From Gammaproteobacteria bacterium (GTDB lineage: Bacteria; Pseudomonadota; Gammaproteobacteria; Pseudomonadales; Cellvibrionaceae), in contig SYDJ01000144.1 of assembly GCA_005801205.1 (NCBI GenBank), positions 1-35,576 on the forward strand: 35,576 nucleotides of DNA, given 5' to 3'. Position numbers and translations under genes: made by a program. The stretch's first letter is position 1. Each line of letters starts with the position of its first letter. Positions 6,949-15,383 of this stretch are shown piece by piece. The notes beneath the pieces were generated by a model that saw only the letters and a list, made by a program, of their open reading frames with translations, was not told the origin of the DNA and searched no databases.

Positions 6949-7215
6949 ATGACAATGCCCTTGGAACAACTCGGTCAACAAATTAAAGCCCTACGCAAGC
7001 AAAAGGGCTGGAGTCAGTTACAGCTTGCTGAAATGGCTGGGCTTGATAGAACAACGGTGGGCATGCTCGAACGCAATGATTACAACGATATAGGTATACG
7101 CAAGGTGCAGCGAGTTGTAGAGCTGCTGGGTAAAAAGCTAACACTTGCCAACACAGGTTTGCCAACGCTGGATGATTTGGTGGCAGCGCAACGAGAGGAA
7201 TCTCACCATGGCTGA
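6949..7215 (+). CDS. hipB: HipB-like XRE-family antitoxin/repressor
   Basis: A protein of 88 aa. Residues 8-65 are a Cro/CI-type helix-turn-helix (LGQQIKALRKQKGWSQLQLA, then GLDRTTVGMLER), followed by a short tail. It lies directly upstream of, and overlaps by 8 bp, a HipA-like kinase gene, which is the standard hipBA arrangement. Repeated GATG-N8-CATC sites in front are its likely operators. No clear Shine-Dalgarno sequence precedes the first ATG, and a second ATG lies two codons later. HipB proteins bind and inhibit HipA and repress the operon. Confidence 0.85.
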   Translation: MTMPLEQLGQQIKALRKQKGWSQLQLAEMAGLDRTTVGMLERNDYNDIGIRKVQRVVELLGKKLTLANTGLPTLDDLVAAQREESHHG

Positions 7216-8431
7216 GGTTGATGTTTTTGTTAATCGCCAACTTGCTGGGCGACTTGCACGTACCCAAGTGCGCCATGGGTTTACCTATGGGCTTGATGCA
7301 CCCGAAGCATTGTCTTTAACAATGCCATTGCGGCTTGAGAGTTATATTTACGAGCAAGGCTTGCATCCATTATTTCAAATGAATTTACCCGAGGGTTATT
7401 TGCGTCAAGCCATTGAGCGAGCCGCTGCAAAACATTATGGCAGCGATGACATGACTTTTTTAACGCTCTTGGGCAATCACCAAATTGGCCGTTTGCGTTA
7501 TACCCTTGCGAATAATCCCCTGCCTGAAACGAACCTGACTACTCCCGCCTTGGATGAAATACTTAATAGCGATGATGCCGAATTATTTGACCATCTATTG
7601 AATATCTACGCATTGCAATCAGGCGTTGCAGGTGTACAACCTAAAGTGCTTATGGATTTACGCAATGAAATTGATGGCATTAACCCTATTATCAATAAAA
7701 CTACATTGCCATTAAAAAAATATATTGTTAAAAGCTGGGGAAGTGAGTTTCCGCAATTAGCCTGCAATGAATTTTTTTGTTTATCGCTTGCGCAAGCTTC
7801 GGGTTTAACTACACCGAACTTTCACCTTAGCAATAACGGCAAATTATTAATTTGTGAACGCTTTGATATAGACGAACATGATCAACCGCTGGGTTTTGAA
7901 GATTTTTGTGTTTTACAAGGCAGAACAACTCAAGCGAAATACGACTCAAGCATTGAAGCCTGCACCAACACCATTCGCCAATATGTTTCGCAAGAACTTC
8001 AACAAAAAACATTTGAAGACTTTTTTAAGCTGACATTGCTTAATATTAAGATTAAAAATGGCGATGCACATTTAAAAAACTTTGGTGTTTTATATAACAA
8101 CCTTGAAAGTTATCGTGCTGGACAAACGCCTGACAGCAACCGTAAATTCGCACCGGTTTTCGATTTGGTTAGCACCACACCCTACATCCCCAACGATTCC
8201 ATGGCGCTCACCTTAACTGGAACTAAACGTTGGCCAAAATGGAAAGTACTGGATAAGTTCGCCAAGACCCATTGCGGCCTAAACAATGCAAGAATTGAAC
8301 AGATTGTTAATGATGTTGAAAAAGCGTGTGAAAGCCAAAAAACACTCTTAACAGACTTGGCAAAAAAACATCCTGACTTTTCGCCTATTGCAGAAAAAAT
8401 AGACACCTTGTTGAACAAACCATTTCTATAA
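7208..8431 (+). CDS. hipA: HipA-family serine/threonine kinase toxin
   Basis: A protein of 407 aa. I chose the ATG at 7208 because GAGAGGAA lies 9 bp upstream and the coupling overlap with hipB is typical. Residues 1-100 match HipA subdomain 1 (YGLDAPEALSLTMPL, QMNLPEGYLRQAI). The kinase core has the glycine-rich-loop region SGVAGVQPKV (138-147), ICERFD (215-220), LQGRTTQAKY, the catalytic loop NGDAHLKNF (284-292, Asp286) and the metal-binding FDL (Asp319). All key residues appear intact, so an active kinase is expected. E. coli HipA phosphorylates glutamyl-tRNA synthetase and causes growth arrest; the target of this protein is unknown. A short hairpin follows the gene. Confidence 0.88.
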   Translation: MAEVDVFVNRQLAGRLARTQVRHGFTYGLDAPEALSLTMPLRLESYIYEQGLHPLFQMNLPEGYLRQAIERAAAKHYGSDDMTFLTLLGNHQIGRLRYTLANNPLPETNLTTPALDEILNSDDAELFDHLLNIYALQSGVAGVQPKVLMDLRNEIDGINPIINKTTLPLKKYIVKSWGSEFPQLACNEFFCLSLAQASGLTTPNFHLSNNGKLLICERFDIDEHDQPLGFEDFCVLQGRTTQAKYDSSIEACTNTIRQYVSQELQQKTFEDFFKLTLLNIKIKNGDAHLKNFGVLYNNLESYRAGQTPDSNRKFAPVFDLVSTTPYIPNDSMALTLTGTKRWPKWKVLDKFAKTHCGLNNARIEQIVNDVEKACESQKTLLTDLAKKHPDFSPIAEKIDTLLNKPFL

Positions 8432-8439
8432 AAAATAAT

Positions 8440-8463
8440 GCCGCTCGACATAAGCGGCTTTAT
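8440..8463. terminator. Weak bidirectional terminator between hipA and the GH13 gene
   Basis: GCCGCT (8440-8445) and AGCGGC (8453-8458) form a 6-bp GC-rich stem with A-rich sequence before and TTTATA after. It lies between two convergent genes and could serve both. Confidence 0.55.
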
Positions 8464-8488
8464 ATCCAACCAGCCATACCACATTTAC

Positions 8489-10345
8489 TTACAGCTCTAT
8501 CACCATTGGCGTCATAGCTTTTAAGCTCAACCCTTTGGATAAATCCAATATCTCACCCGTTAAAATATTTTTTCCGCTCGTTTTCCCTTTAATCATGGCT
8601 TGATAGCGCGCTAAATCTAGTTGTGAATCCTGTGCGTTTTTATTCAGCACCACCATCACAGTTTTTGAATCTGTGTAGCGGAAATAAACGTAAGTGGATT
8701 TTTCTGGTACGTAGTGCATGAGCTTGCCGGTTTTAATGGCATCGCTGGTTTTGCGCCAATTCAATAAGGTTTTTACAAAATCTTGCGCATCTTTTTGCTG
8801 CGCACTTAAACCTTTACCCGTAAAGGCATTGATTTTATCGCCAGCCCAACCGCCGGGCATATCGCTACGCACTGCACCGTCATCGCGTTCTTTAGGGCTA
8901 GTCGCTAACACTTCTGAACCGTAAAAGAATTGTGGAATGCCGCGTGTAGTTGCACTCAAGACCATGGCGTTTTTAAATAAATTTAGATTGCCATCCAACG
9001 CCGAATAAATTCGGCTGGTGTCGTGGTTCTCAGGGAAGACCACCATATGCGCGGGGTCGGCATAAATGAAATCATTGGCGATGGTTTCATAGAGTTTTAT
9101 GAACCCGATAGACCAACCTTCGTTTTCATTAAGTGCACTGCGCATAGCATCATGTACAGGGAAATCCATCATGCTCGGAATATAAGAGACATAACCGTTG
9201 TCATTTTTTTTGCCCTTTTGCCATGAGGCAACAATCGCATGATTAGATGTCCACTCCTCGCCCACAATATTAAAGTTAGGATATTCCTCTAATAGATGTT
9301 TGCCCCATGCTGAGAGGAAATTTTTGTCGGAATAAGAATAGGTATCTTCGCGAATGCCAGAGAGATTGGCATATTCCACCCACCACACCGAATTTTGAAT
9401 TAAATAGGTGGCGAGCAAGGGATTACGTTGATTTAAATCGGGCATGGTTTTTACAAACCAACCATCGCTAAATAATTTTGCATCTTCTGGTGCTGCATGC
9501 GGGTCGTGAATAGCAGTGCGGCGATGCGTTGTTTCGGTGAATTTTTCAGGAAAATTTAACCAGTCTTTAGCGGGCATATCGGCCATCCACCAATGGCCAG
9601 AGCCTATATGGTTAAGCACTATATCTTGAATGACGCCCACGCCTTTTTTATTGGCTGCGGCAACATATTGTTTGAAATCTTCGTTAGTGCCAAAGCGGCT
9701 GTCGATTTTGTAGTGATTAGTGGCGGAGTAGCCATGGTAGGAATACTGCTCTTGATTATTTTCAACCAGCGGCGTTGGCCACACCATGGTAAAACCCATG
9801 TTTGCAATATAATCTAAATGATCTTGCATGCCTTTTAAATCGCCACCGTGACGGCCACCGCTAATGCTGCGATTGAATTTCTCTAGTTGATCCGCTTTGG
9901 AGTCATTAGCAGGATTACCATTGGCAAAACGATCTGGCATAAGTAAATAAATGACATCGCTCGCATCAAAGCCTTTGCGCGCAGCTGAGTTTTTTGCACG
10001 TGCTTCTAATCGATAAACTGCTTTAGTTATGAGTTTATCGCCCAGCTTAAAGGCGATTGTGAATTGTCCGGGTTTGGTGGTATCGGCTAGGCGTAAATTA
10101 ATAAATAGATAATTTTTATTGTCGGTTTTTTCGGTGCCGACCAAGGTGACACCTGCGTAATTTATCTCTGGTGTTAAAGCAGAAATATTTTCGCCATGCA
10201 CCATAAGCTGTAGCTCTGGGTGCTGCATACCTACCCACCAGTTGAGCGGTTCTAGATGTTTTATTTCAAATTCTTTGGCGGATACTTGCAAAGAAAATAG
10301 CATGACTAGCGCTAAGGCGATGATGCTTTGGGATTTAGTTGGCAT
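8489..10345 (-). CDS. Periplasmic GH13 neopullulanase/cyclomaltodextrinase (SusA-like)
   Basis: A protein of 618 aa. A signal peptide (positively charged start, hydrophobic core, cleavage likely after VSA at 23) is followed by an N-terminal beta domain (about 25-115) of the cyclomaltodextrinase type and a GH13 barrel. The four GH13 regions are visible: DIVLNH (241-246); GIREDTY with nucleophile Asp334; VGEEW with acid/base Glu363; and FPENHD ending in His441-Asp442. The last 80 residues fit the small beta domain. It should hydrolyse alpha-1,4 bonds of maltodextrins, pullulan or cyclodextrins in the periplasm. A GGAG ribosome-binding site precedes the ATG by 7 nt. It is the last of three same-strand genes after the TonB receptor and halogenase, separated by a repeat-filled gap. 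Confidence 0.9.
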   Translation of the reverse strand: MPTKSQSIIALALVMLFSLQVSAKEFEIKHLEPLNWWVGMQHPELQLMVHGENISALTPEINYAGVTLVGTEKTDNKNYLFINLRLADTTKPGQFTIAFKLGDKLITKAVYRLEARAKNSAARKGFDASDVIYLLMPDRFANGNPANDSKADQLEKFNRSISGGRHGGDLKGMQDHLDYIANMGFTMVWPTPLVENNQEQYSYHGYSATNHYKIDSRFGTNEDFKQYVAAANKKGVGVIQDIVLNHIGSGHWWMADMPAKDWLNFPEKFTETTHRRTAIHDPHAAPEDAKLFSDGWFVKTMPDLNQRNPLLATYLIQNSVWWVEYANLSGIREDTYSYSDKNFLSAWGKHLLEEYPNFNIVGEEWTSNHAIVASWQKGKKNDNGYVSYIPSMMDFPVHDAMRSALNENEGWSIGFIKLYETIANDFIYADPAHMVVFPENHDTSRIYSALDGNLNLFKNAMVLSATTRGIPQFFYGSEVLATSPKERDDGAVRSDMPGGWAGDKINAFTGKGLSAQQKDAQDFVKTLLNWRKTSDAIKTGKLMHYVPEKSTYVYFRYTDSKTVMVVLNKNAQDSQLDLARYQAMIKGKTSGKNILTGEILDLSKGLSLKAMTPMVIEL

Positions 10346-10374
10346 TATTTTGCTCCGTTGTTTATTTTAAAACT

Positions 10375-10552
10375 GCACCCCTTCCAAACCTCCCCCTTGA
10401 AAAGAGGGAGGGCTAGAGCAACTGCAAAAGCACCCCCTCCCGGCCTCCCCCTTGAAAAAGGGGAGGAGATTAGAGCGAGCCTTGCACAAAAGGCTATCGC
10501 ACTGGGAGTCAGCCCCTCCCCTGTGTGAAGGGGGAGGTTGGGAGGGGGTGCC
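10375..10552. repeat. GC-rich palindromic intergenic repeat cluster
   Basis: Three copies of a C-rich unit (GCACCCC...CCTCCCCCTT followed by an A/G-rich return arm) occur at about 10375-10413 and 10430-10471, and in inverted orientation at about 10512-10552. Copies 2 and 3 form a long outer inverted repeat. The unit is a self-complementary hairpin of REP/BIME-like kind. It lies between the halogenase gene end and the GH13 gene and could reduce readthrough or protect the 3' end of the upstream transcript. Confidence 0.75.
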
Positions 10553-10584
10553 CTTGATCTACTACCTTATTCAAGGGAGAAAAT

Positions 10585-12087
10585 TTATCTTTTCAATTCA
10601 TTAAGCTGTTGCACATGCGGCTTAAAATTAAGCGCGCAACCTTTCAAGTAACGCTCAATATTTTCAATTTTGTATTGATTCGCTAATTCATTACCAGAGC
10701 GCAACTGATCGGGGTTTGGGTAAACGCCCTTGCCTGCCAGCAAACAACTCCAAGAAACATTTGGGAAATAAGCATCGAGTTTTTGTCGCTCCAATTCATC
10801 GGTAATATTTTTACCTGCCACCCATGACGAGAGGATGGATCTTAATGAAAAAGAAATTTTTTCGTTGCGGCCATTTTCAATCCAGTAATCGGTATCGGTA
10901 CGCGAGGTGACGCGGTAGTGGCAGACAATGTAATCGCGGATGGCGTCAAAGCGTGAATTAATGCGCGCATTAAATTCATCGCGATATTGATCGGTAAATT
11001 GGCCTTTGTTGTAGGTTTCAATAAAACGCACCACCGTTTCTTGAACCATATCTAAAGCCGTGGCTTCCAGTGGTTCAATAAAGCCTTGCGATAGGCCAAC
11101 AGCTAAACAATTTTTTGCCCAGTGCAAAGTGGCGCGGCCTACTTTAAATTTTAGGTGGCGCGCAGCAACATCGGAATCTAATAAGCCTAAATGCGCGCGA
11201 AATTCGGTTTCGGCTTTATCGGCATCTACAAAACGCGAGCTGTAAACATAGCCATTACCATTGCGATGGGTAAGGGGAATTTTCCACGCCCAACCGTATT
11301 TCAACGCGGTGGAAATAGTTTGTACTTCTATTTGTTCGCTCTGCTCGGTAGCAAACACCACAGCAGAATCATTAAATAAACTTTCGGCTGCACTGATAAA
11401 CGGAACCTTAAGTGCCTGCTGTAACAACTGACTTCTAAAGCCTGAGGCATCCACATATAAATCGGCGCTGATGCTTTGGCCTTCAGCGGTTTTAAGCACG
11501 CTTATATTACCTTGCTCATTTAACACAACCTCTACTACGGTTGCCTGTACATATTTAACGCCTTTGCGCGCTGCAACTTTCGCTAAAAAATTGCCGAGCA
11601 AACCTGCATCAAAGTGGTAGCCGTAATTTATTTCAAACGGAAAATTGGGCGGAGTGATGGGCGCTAATTTTTGTTTAATTAATTCAGTCGCTAAAAAGAA
11701 ATGATCGGGGTGGCCTTCAAGTGCAACACCATTGCGACGCAAATGACAATTGTGAAAAAACGCCGGTGCGGTAAATTGATCGGGCTGACATAAAAATGGA
11801 TGAACGTATTGCGTAAAGCTAGGCTTTGTTGCCCAGTCTTTAAAGGTGATGCCCACTTTATAGGTGGCTTTGCATTCTGGCATCCACTCAGATTCCTGCA
11901 CACCAATGGTATCCATAAAACCTTTAAGTGGCGGCGTAGAGCCTTCGCCAACACCTATAATGCCGATATCGGGCGATTCAACCAGCGTGATATCAAAACC
12001 CTTGTCTGCCCAGTGGGTAGCCATAAGGTTAGCGGTAATCCAACCCGCTGTACCACCGCCTAAAATCACAATACTTTTTTTATTCAT
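10585..12087 (-). CDS. Flavin-dependent tryptophan-halogenase family protein
   Basis: A protein of 500 aa. The N terminus has the FAD-binding GGGTAGW (10-16) and GVGEGSTPPL (45-54). A lysine in ATYKVGITFKDW (Lys77) aligns with the active-site lysine of PrnA-type halogenases. The diagnostic W-x-W-x-I-P motif reads WAWKIP (266-271), and LSQGFIEPLEATALDM matches the substrate-side glutamate region. The family uses reduced FAD and halide to chlorinate or brominate indole-like compounds. Genes of this family often sit beside TonB-dependent receptors for sugars in Xanthomonas, Caulobacter and relatives, where their natural substrate is unknown. Here the gene lies 97 bp downstream of the receptor gene, with a terminator hairpin between them. 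Confidence 0.88.
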   Translation of the reverse strand: MNKKSIVILGGGTAGWITANLMATHWADKGFDITLVESPDIGIIGVGEGSTPPLKGFMDTIGVQESEWMPECKATYKVGITFKDWATKPSFTQYVHPFLCQPDQFTAPAFFHNCHLRRNGVALEGHPDHFFLATELIKQKLAPITPPNFPFEINYGYHFDAGLLGNFLAKVAARKGVKYVQATVVEVVLNEQGNISVLKTAEGQSISADLYVDASGFRSQLLQQALKVPFISAAESLFNDSAVVFATEQSEQIEVQTISTALKYGWAWKIPLTHRNGNGYVYSSRFVDADKAETEFRAHLGLLDSDVAARHLKFKVGRATLHWAKNCLAVGLSQGFIEPLEATALDMVQETVVRFIETYNKGQFTDQYRDEFNARINSRFDAIRDYIVCHYRVTSRTDTDYWIENGRNEKISFSLRSILSSWVAGKNITDELERQKLDAYFPNVSWSCLLAGKGVYPNPDQLRSGNELANQYKIENIERYLKGCALNFKPHVQQLNELKR

Positions 12088-12125
12088 TTGGCATCTCTTT
12101 GAAATTTAATGCTTGCTACATCAAC

Positions 12126-12166
12126 AAAAAACCGCCCAAAAAGCATAGCTCAAGGGGCGGTTTTTT
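12126..12166 (-). terminator. Terminator after the TonB-dependent receptor gene
   Basis: A perfect 12-bp stem, AAAAAACCGCCC with GGGCGGTTTTTT, closes a 17-nt loop. On the minus strand it ends in a T-run. It lies between the receptor and the co-oriented halogenase gene, so receptor transcription should mostly stop here and the halogenase be expressed at a lower level by readthrough. Confidence 0.85.
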
Positions 12167-12184
12167 AGAGTTAAATGACAACCA

Positions 12185-15055
12185 TTAGAACTTGTAGTTA
12201 ACACCTACATAGAACTGACGGCCAAACTCTTTGTATTCACCCAACACTGAATCTTCACCGTAAGACGTTACGTTTGCAGCATCAGTGATGTTGTTGGCTT
12301 CAAACACTAGATCTATACCGTTATCAAATGCGTAAGAGGCTTGATAATCAACCGTGGTGTAATTTTTCGCCATGGTTGGTGTTGAGCTGCCGGGAACAGG
12401 CATGTTCATCACGTAATCGTCGCGGTAGCGAATATTCAAGTGCGTGCTGAATTTCCCCAGATCCCAGAAGCCAGTAACGCTCCACACATTTTTAGATAAG
12501 CCGGGCAATGATAATTTTTTGCCGAACAAACTGCCGCCACCCACTTCAGTTTCACTTTCGGTGTAAGAGTAACTTGCTGTTACGCCAAGGCCAGACAAAA
12601 TGCCGGGCAAGTTAGCGAAGGTTTGTGTGCCCGCCAATTCAAGGCCGCGAATGTAGCCGCCTTTGTCGGTGTTTTGTACGGTTTGGAATACGCCGTCAAC
12701 CATGCCCGCTGGGGTTTGAATACCCAAGCTTGCGAAGTTGATGGTGCCCGGTGCGTAAGAAACACCTTCCGTTAAACTCTTAATATCTTTCCAGAAACCG
12801 GCAACCGTTACTGCACCGCCATCTTCAAAATAATGCTCGTACGATAAGTCGATTTGATTAGCGCGGAAGGGGTCTAGGTAAGGTGAACCTTTAGTCCACA
12901 CGTTGTATTGATTTGCACCCAAGTCACCGCCGTTCCAAGAACCTGCACCGCCTTTTAATTGGCCTGCTGGTGGACGACCCATTACTTGTGCCAACGCCAA
13001 ACGCACTTGATCCGCATCGGTCACTGAGAAATTCAAGTTCAATGATGGCAATACATCGGTGTACTCAGGGCCGTAGCTTACGTATTTGTAATTGGTTTGC
13101 GTAACGCCCATATCATCGGTAATTGATTCGCCATTACCAGTGCCAACATTTTGTACGCCTTTCGATTTAACGTCAGTCTGTATAACGCGAACACCCACAT
13201 TACCTGTTACAGGGATGCCACCCATTTCAGATTCGATATTCGCCAGCAAGTAAGCAGCTTTGGTTTTTTCAACCAATGCACCTGATTCTACGAAAGTCCA
13301 ATCGCGGCTGAATACTTGTTTGCCTTGGTAATTACCCGCACCAAAAATAGAATCTGCCAAGCCAGCCATGTTAACTACATAATGATCTGGCGCGCCTTTA
13401 ACAGAACCTACGCTTACAAAACCATCAACTGATTTTGGCGCACAGGCAAGCGCAGGTGCCGTTAAGTTATCTGCACAATAAGATTCCCAATTGCCTGAAC
13501 CGTTTACGTAATTAAATTGACCATCGCGGCTGCCGTACAAGAAAGTACCGCGACGTGAATCAAATTCACGCTCAGAAATACGTGCGCCCATTTCGAAAGA
13601 TGTAATTGCACCCAGCTCAACGTCTAACTTGAAATCCACTTTGAAACTGTCAACAGTATCGGTGTAAAGGTGTGGATATTCTTCGTAGCGAGACAAGCGC
13701 ATTTTATTGCTGGTGAGGATACCGGCATTGTTAAATGTCACTGTTGGTGTTTCATCGCCATTGCCCACGTAGGTCATGGTTTGGCCGTTTAATTCTTGCC
13801 ACGTTGGGCCAGTTACACTTGCGCCATTCAACATGCCAGTGGCTGTGCCAAATTCATAAGCGTGCAAAGAGGCAAGGCGATCTTTACGGGTTTTGGTGCC
13901 TTCACTGTGTGTGTAGTCGAACGTTAAAGTTGCACTGTCAGTAACAGACCACTCCACATTTGCGCCAACACTTTCTGAATCTGCTTGTGTTGATTGGTCT
14001 TCCGTACGCGCTTCAAACCATGGGCTAGAATCGTTCGTGGTTTTTGGATTGCCAAGCGCAATAGTTCCGCCAGTCACTACACCATCAACAATTTTTGCGT
14101 TACTGATTGCAGTGCCAGAAAGACCGCCGATGGTAACGCCATGACGATAGTCTTCTGATTTAAATTCAGATTTAAAATAATCAACTTGCGCTTTAATCGT
14201 GTCGTTTGGTTTAAATACGATGGTCGCTAACAAACCATCGCGCTGATCATTACCTGCACCGGCTTGGAATTGCATAGCGCGCACGCGTGATTCATCGCCG
14301 CTAACACCATCTACATTGTTGGCAACATAACCGATTTGACCATCCGCACCTGCGCGCGAACCTTCAAAATTGTTCGGTTGTACCAAGTGAGAGTAACCCA
14401 CTGCAACACCCAATTTATCGTCAAGGAATTTACCTTGATAAGAAAAACTTAAGCGATCTCCGCCTTCATCTGCCCCTACATCGCCTGCTGCATCGTTAAA
14501 TGAACGACGATAGCCCGCGTTGAAGTTGTGCTCTTCTTTCGCCATTAATGGATCAGCGGTTTTCAATTCAACGATAGCGGCAACACCACCCTCAATATGT
14601 GATGCTTTAGGTGATTTATACACCGCTGCTTGCGTAATTAATTCAGCAGGGTATTGATCGAATGACATCCAACGCAAACTTTCAGTGTAAGAACTGGTAG
14701 TGGCTTGCTCGCGGCCATTCAATGTGGTTTGAATAAAATCGCCATTCATACCGCGAATGTTTAATTGCGATGATTGACCAGAATCGCGAACGGTAGTAAC
14801 ACCAGGTACACGACCCAAGGCATCTGCGATTGATGTAGCTGGCAATGAACCCAACGCGCTGGCGTCCACAATATCCGCCACTACGTCTGAATCACGTTTG
14901 GCTTCTACAGAGTTTAAAATTGCTTGGCGAAAGCCTGAAACAATAACTTCATCGACTTCTGCAGCGGCTTGTTGTGCATAAACGGTGTGTGAACCCGCTA
15001 CCAAGGTCATTGTTGAAACCAAGGCTAACATGTGATTGAACGGTAACTTTTTCAT
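12185..15055 (-). CDS. TonB-dependent outer-membrane receptor, probable maltodextrin transporter
   Basis: A protein of 956 aa. A signal peptide (cleavage likely after VYA at 27) is followed by a TonB box-like DEVIVSGF (34-41), a plug domain (DALGRVPGVTTVRDSGQSSQ, then LNIRGMNGDF) and a long beta-barrel ending in the aromatic residue F (FYVGVNYKF). The form is that of the Xanthomonas/Caulobacter TonB receptor subfamily, which includes the Caulobacter maltodextrin receptor MalA. There is no N-terminal signalling extension and no SusD partner. It would carry malto-oligosaccharides across the outer membrane using TonB-ExbB-ExbD energy. Two palindromic operators about 140-160 bp upstream suggest control by the local LacI-family protein. 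The substrate is inferred from the gene neighbourhood. Confidence 0.9.
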   Translation of the reverse strand: MKKLPFNHMLALVSTMTLVAGSHTVYAQQAAAEVDEVIVSGFRQAILNSVEAKRDSDVVADIVDASALGSLPATSIADALGRVPGVTTVRDSGQSSQLNIRGMNGDFIQTTLNGREQATTSSYTESLRWMSFDQYPAELITQAAVYKSPKASHIEGGVAAIVELKTADPLMAKEEHNFNAGYRRSFNDAAGDVGADEGGDRLSFSYQGKFLDDKLGVAVGYSHLVQPNNFEGSRAGADGQIGYVANNVDGVSGDESRVRAMQFQAGAGNDQRDGLLATIVFKPNDTIKAQVDYFKSEFKSEDYRHGVTIGGLSGTAISNAKIVDGVVTGGTIALGNPKTTNDSSPWFEARTEDQSTQADSESVGANVEWSVTDSATLTFDYTHSEGTKTRKDRLASLHAYEFGTATGMLNGASVTGPTWQELNGQTMTYVGNGDETPTVTFNNAGILTSNKMRLSRYEEYPHLYTDTVDSFKVDFKLDVELGAITSFEMGARISEREFDSRRGTFLYGSRDGQFNYVNGSGNWESYCADNLTAPALACAPKSVDGFVSVGSVKGAPDHYVVNMAGLADSIFGAGNYQGKQVFSRDWTFVESGALVEKTKAAYLLANIESEMGGIPVTGNVGVRVIQTDVKSKGVQNVGTGNGESITDDMGVTQTNYKYVSYGPEYTDVLPSLNLNFSVTDADQVRLALAQVMGRPPAGQLKGGAGSWNGGDLGANQYNVWTKGSPYLDPFRANQIDLSYEHYFEDGGAVTVAGFWKDIKSLTEGVSYAPGTINFASLGIQTPAGMVDGVFQTVQNTDKGGYIRGLELAGTQTFANLPGILSGLGVTASYSYTESETEVGGGSLFGKKLSLPGLSKNVWSVTGFWDLGKFSTHLNIRYRDDYVMNMPVPGSSTPTMAKNYTTVDYQASYAFDNGIDLVFEANNITDAANVTSYGEDSVLGEYKEFGRQFYVGVNYKF

Positions 15056-15193
15056 GATTAACTGTCTCCGCAGGAGATTGCTCTATTATTTTTTATGACA
15101 AGTCTTGAATTCACAACACTTGCAACTCGTAAAACAGATTGATTCTGCCCTCGGTGAGGATAGTAGGCCTGCTCCCAAAGCCAGACAATAGCG

Positions 15194-15226
15194 TGCATAC
15201 GTATTCAAAAAACGCATACGTATGCA
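15194..15226. promoter_or_regulatory. Paired LacI-type operators upstream of the TonB receptor
   Basis: Two palindromes, TGCATACGTATTCA (15194-15207) and CGCATACGTATGCA (15213-15226), share the core ATACGTAT and have centres 19 bp apart. The same core recurs twice in the GH13/GH15 intergenic region. This form and position suit the maltose-type LacI regulator encoded at 21739-22782. The rest of 15056-15310 is T/A-rich leader without a credible gene. Confidence 0.75.
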
Positions 15227-15310
15227 AAAAGATATTTCAGCAAAAAAACGCTGGAATTTTTTACATACAAATAAAACTCCACCCAAACAAACGATTCTCA
15301 TAAAAAAAAG

Positions 15311-15339
15311 CAAAAAAAAGGCGCCTTTACAGGTGCCTT
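15311..15339 (-). terminator. Terminator of the cytoplasmic GH13 gene
   Basis: Read on the minus strand, AAGGCACCT and AGGCGCCTT form a 9-bp stem with one G-U pair and a 4-nt loop, followed by a run of eight T. It lies 45 bp beyond the GH13 stop codon. Confidence 0.88.
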
Positions 15340-15383
15340 AAAGCGAGAACGAGAACAACACATACAAGGGGTACAACTAAAAA

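Noticed and set aside
15086-15313. 75-aa minus-strand frame upstream of the TonB receptor
   Set aside because: It spans the two operators and A/T-rich leader, has low-complexity composition, and is better explained as 5' leader DNA.
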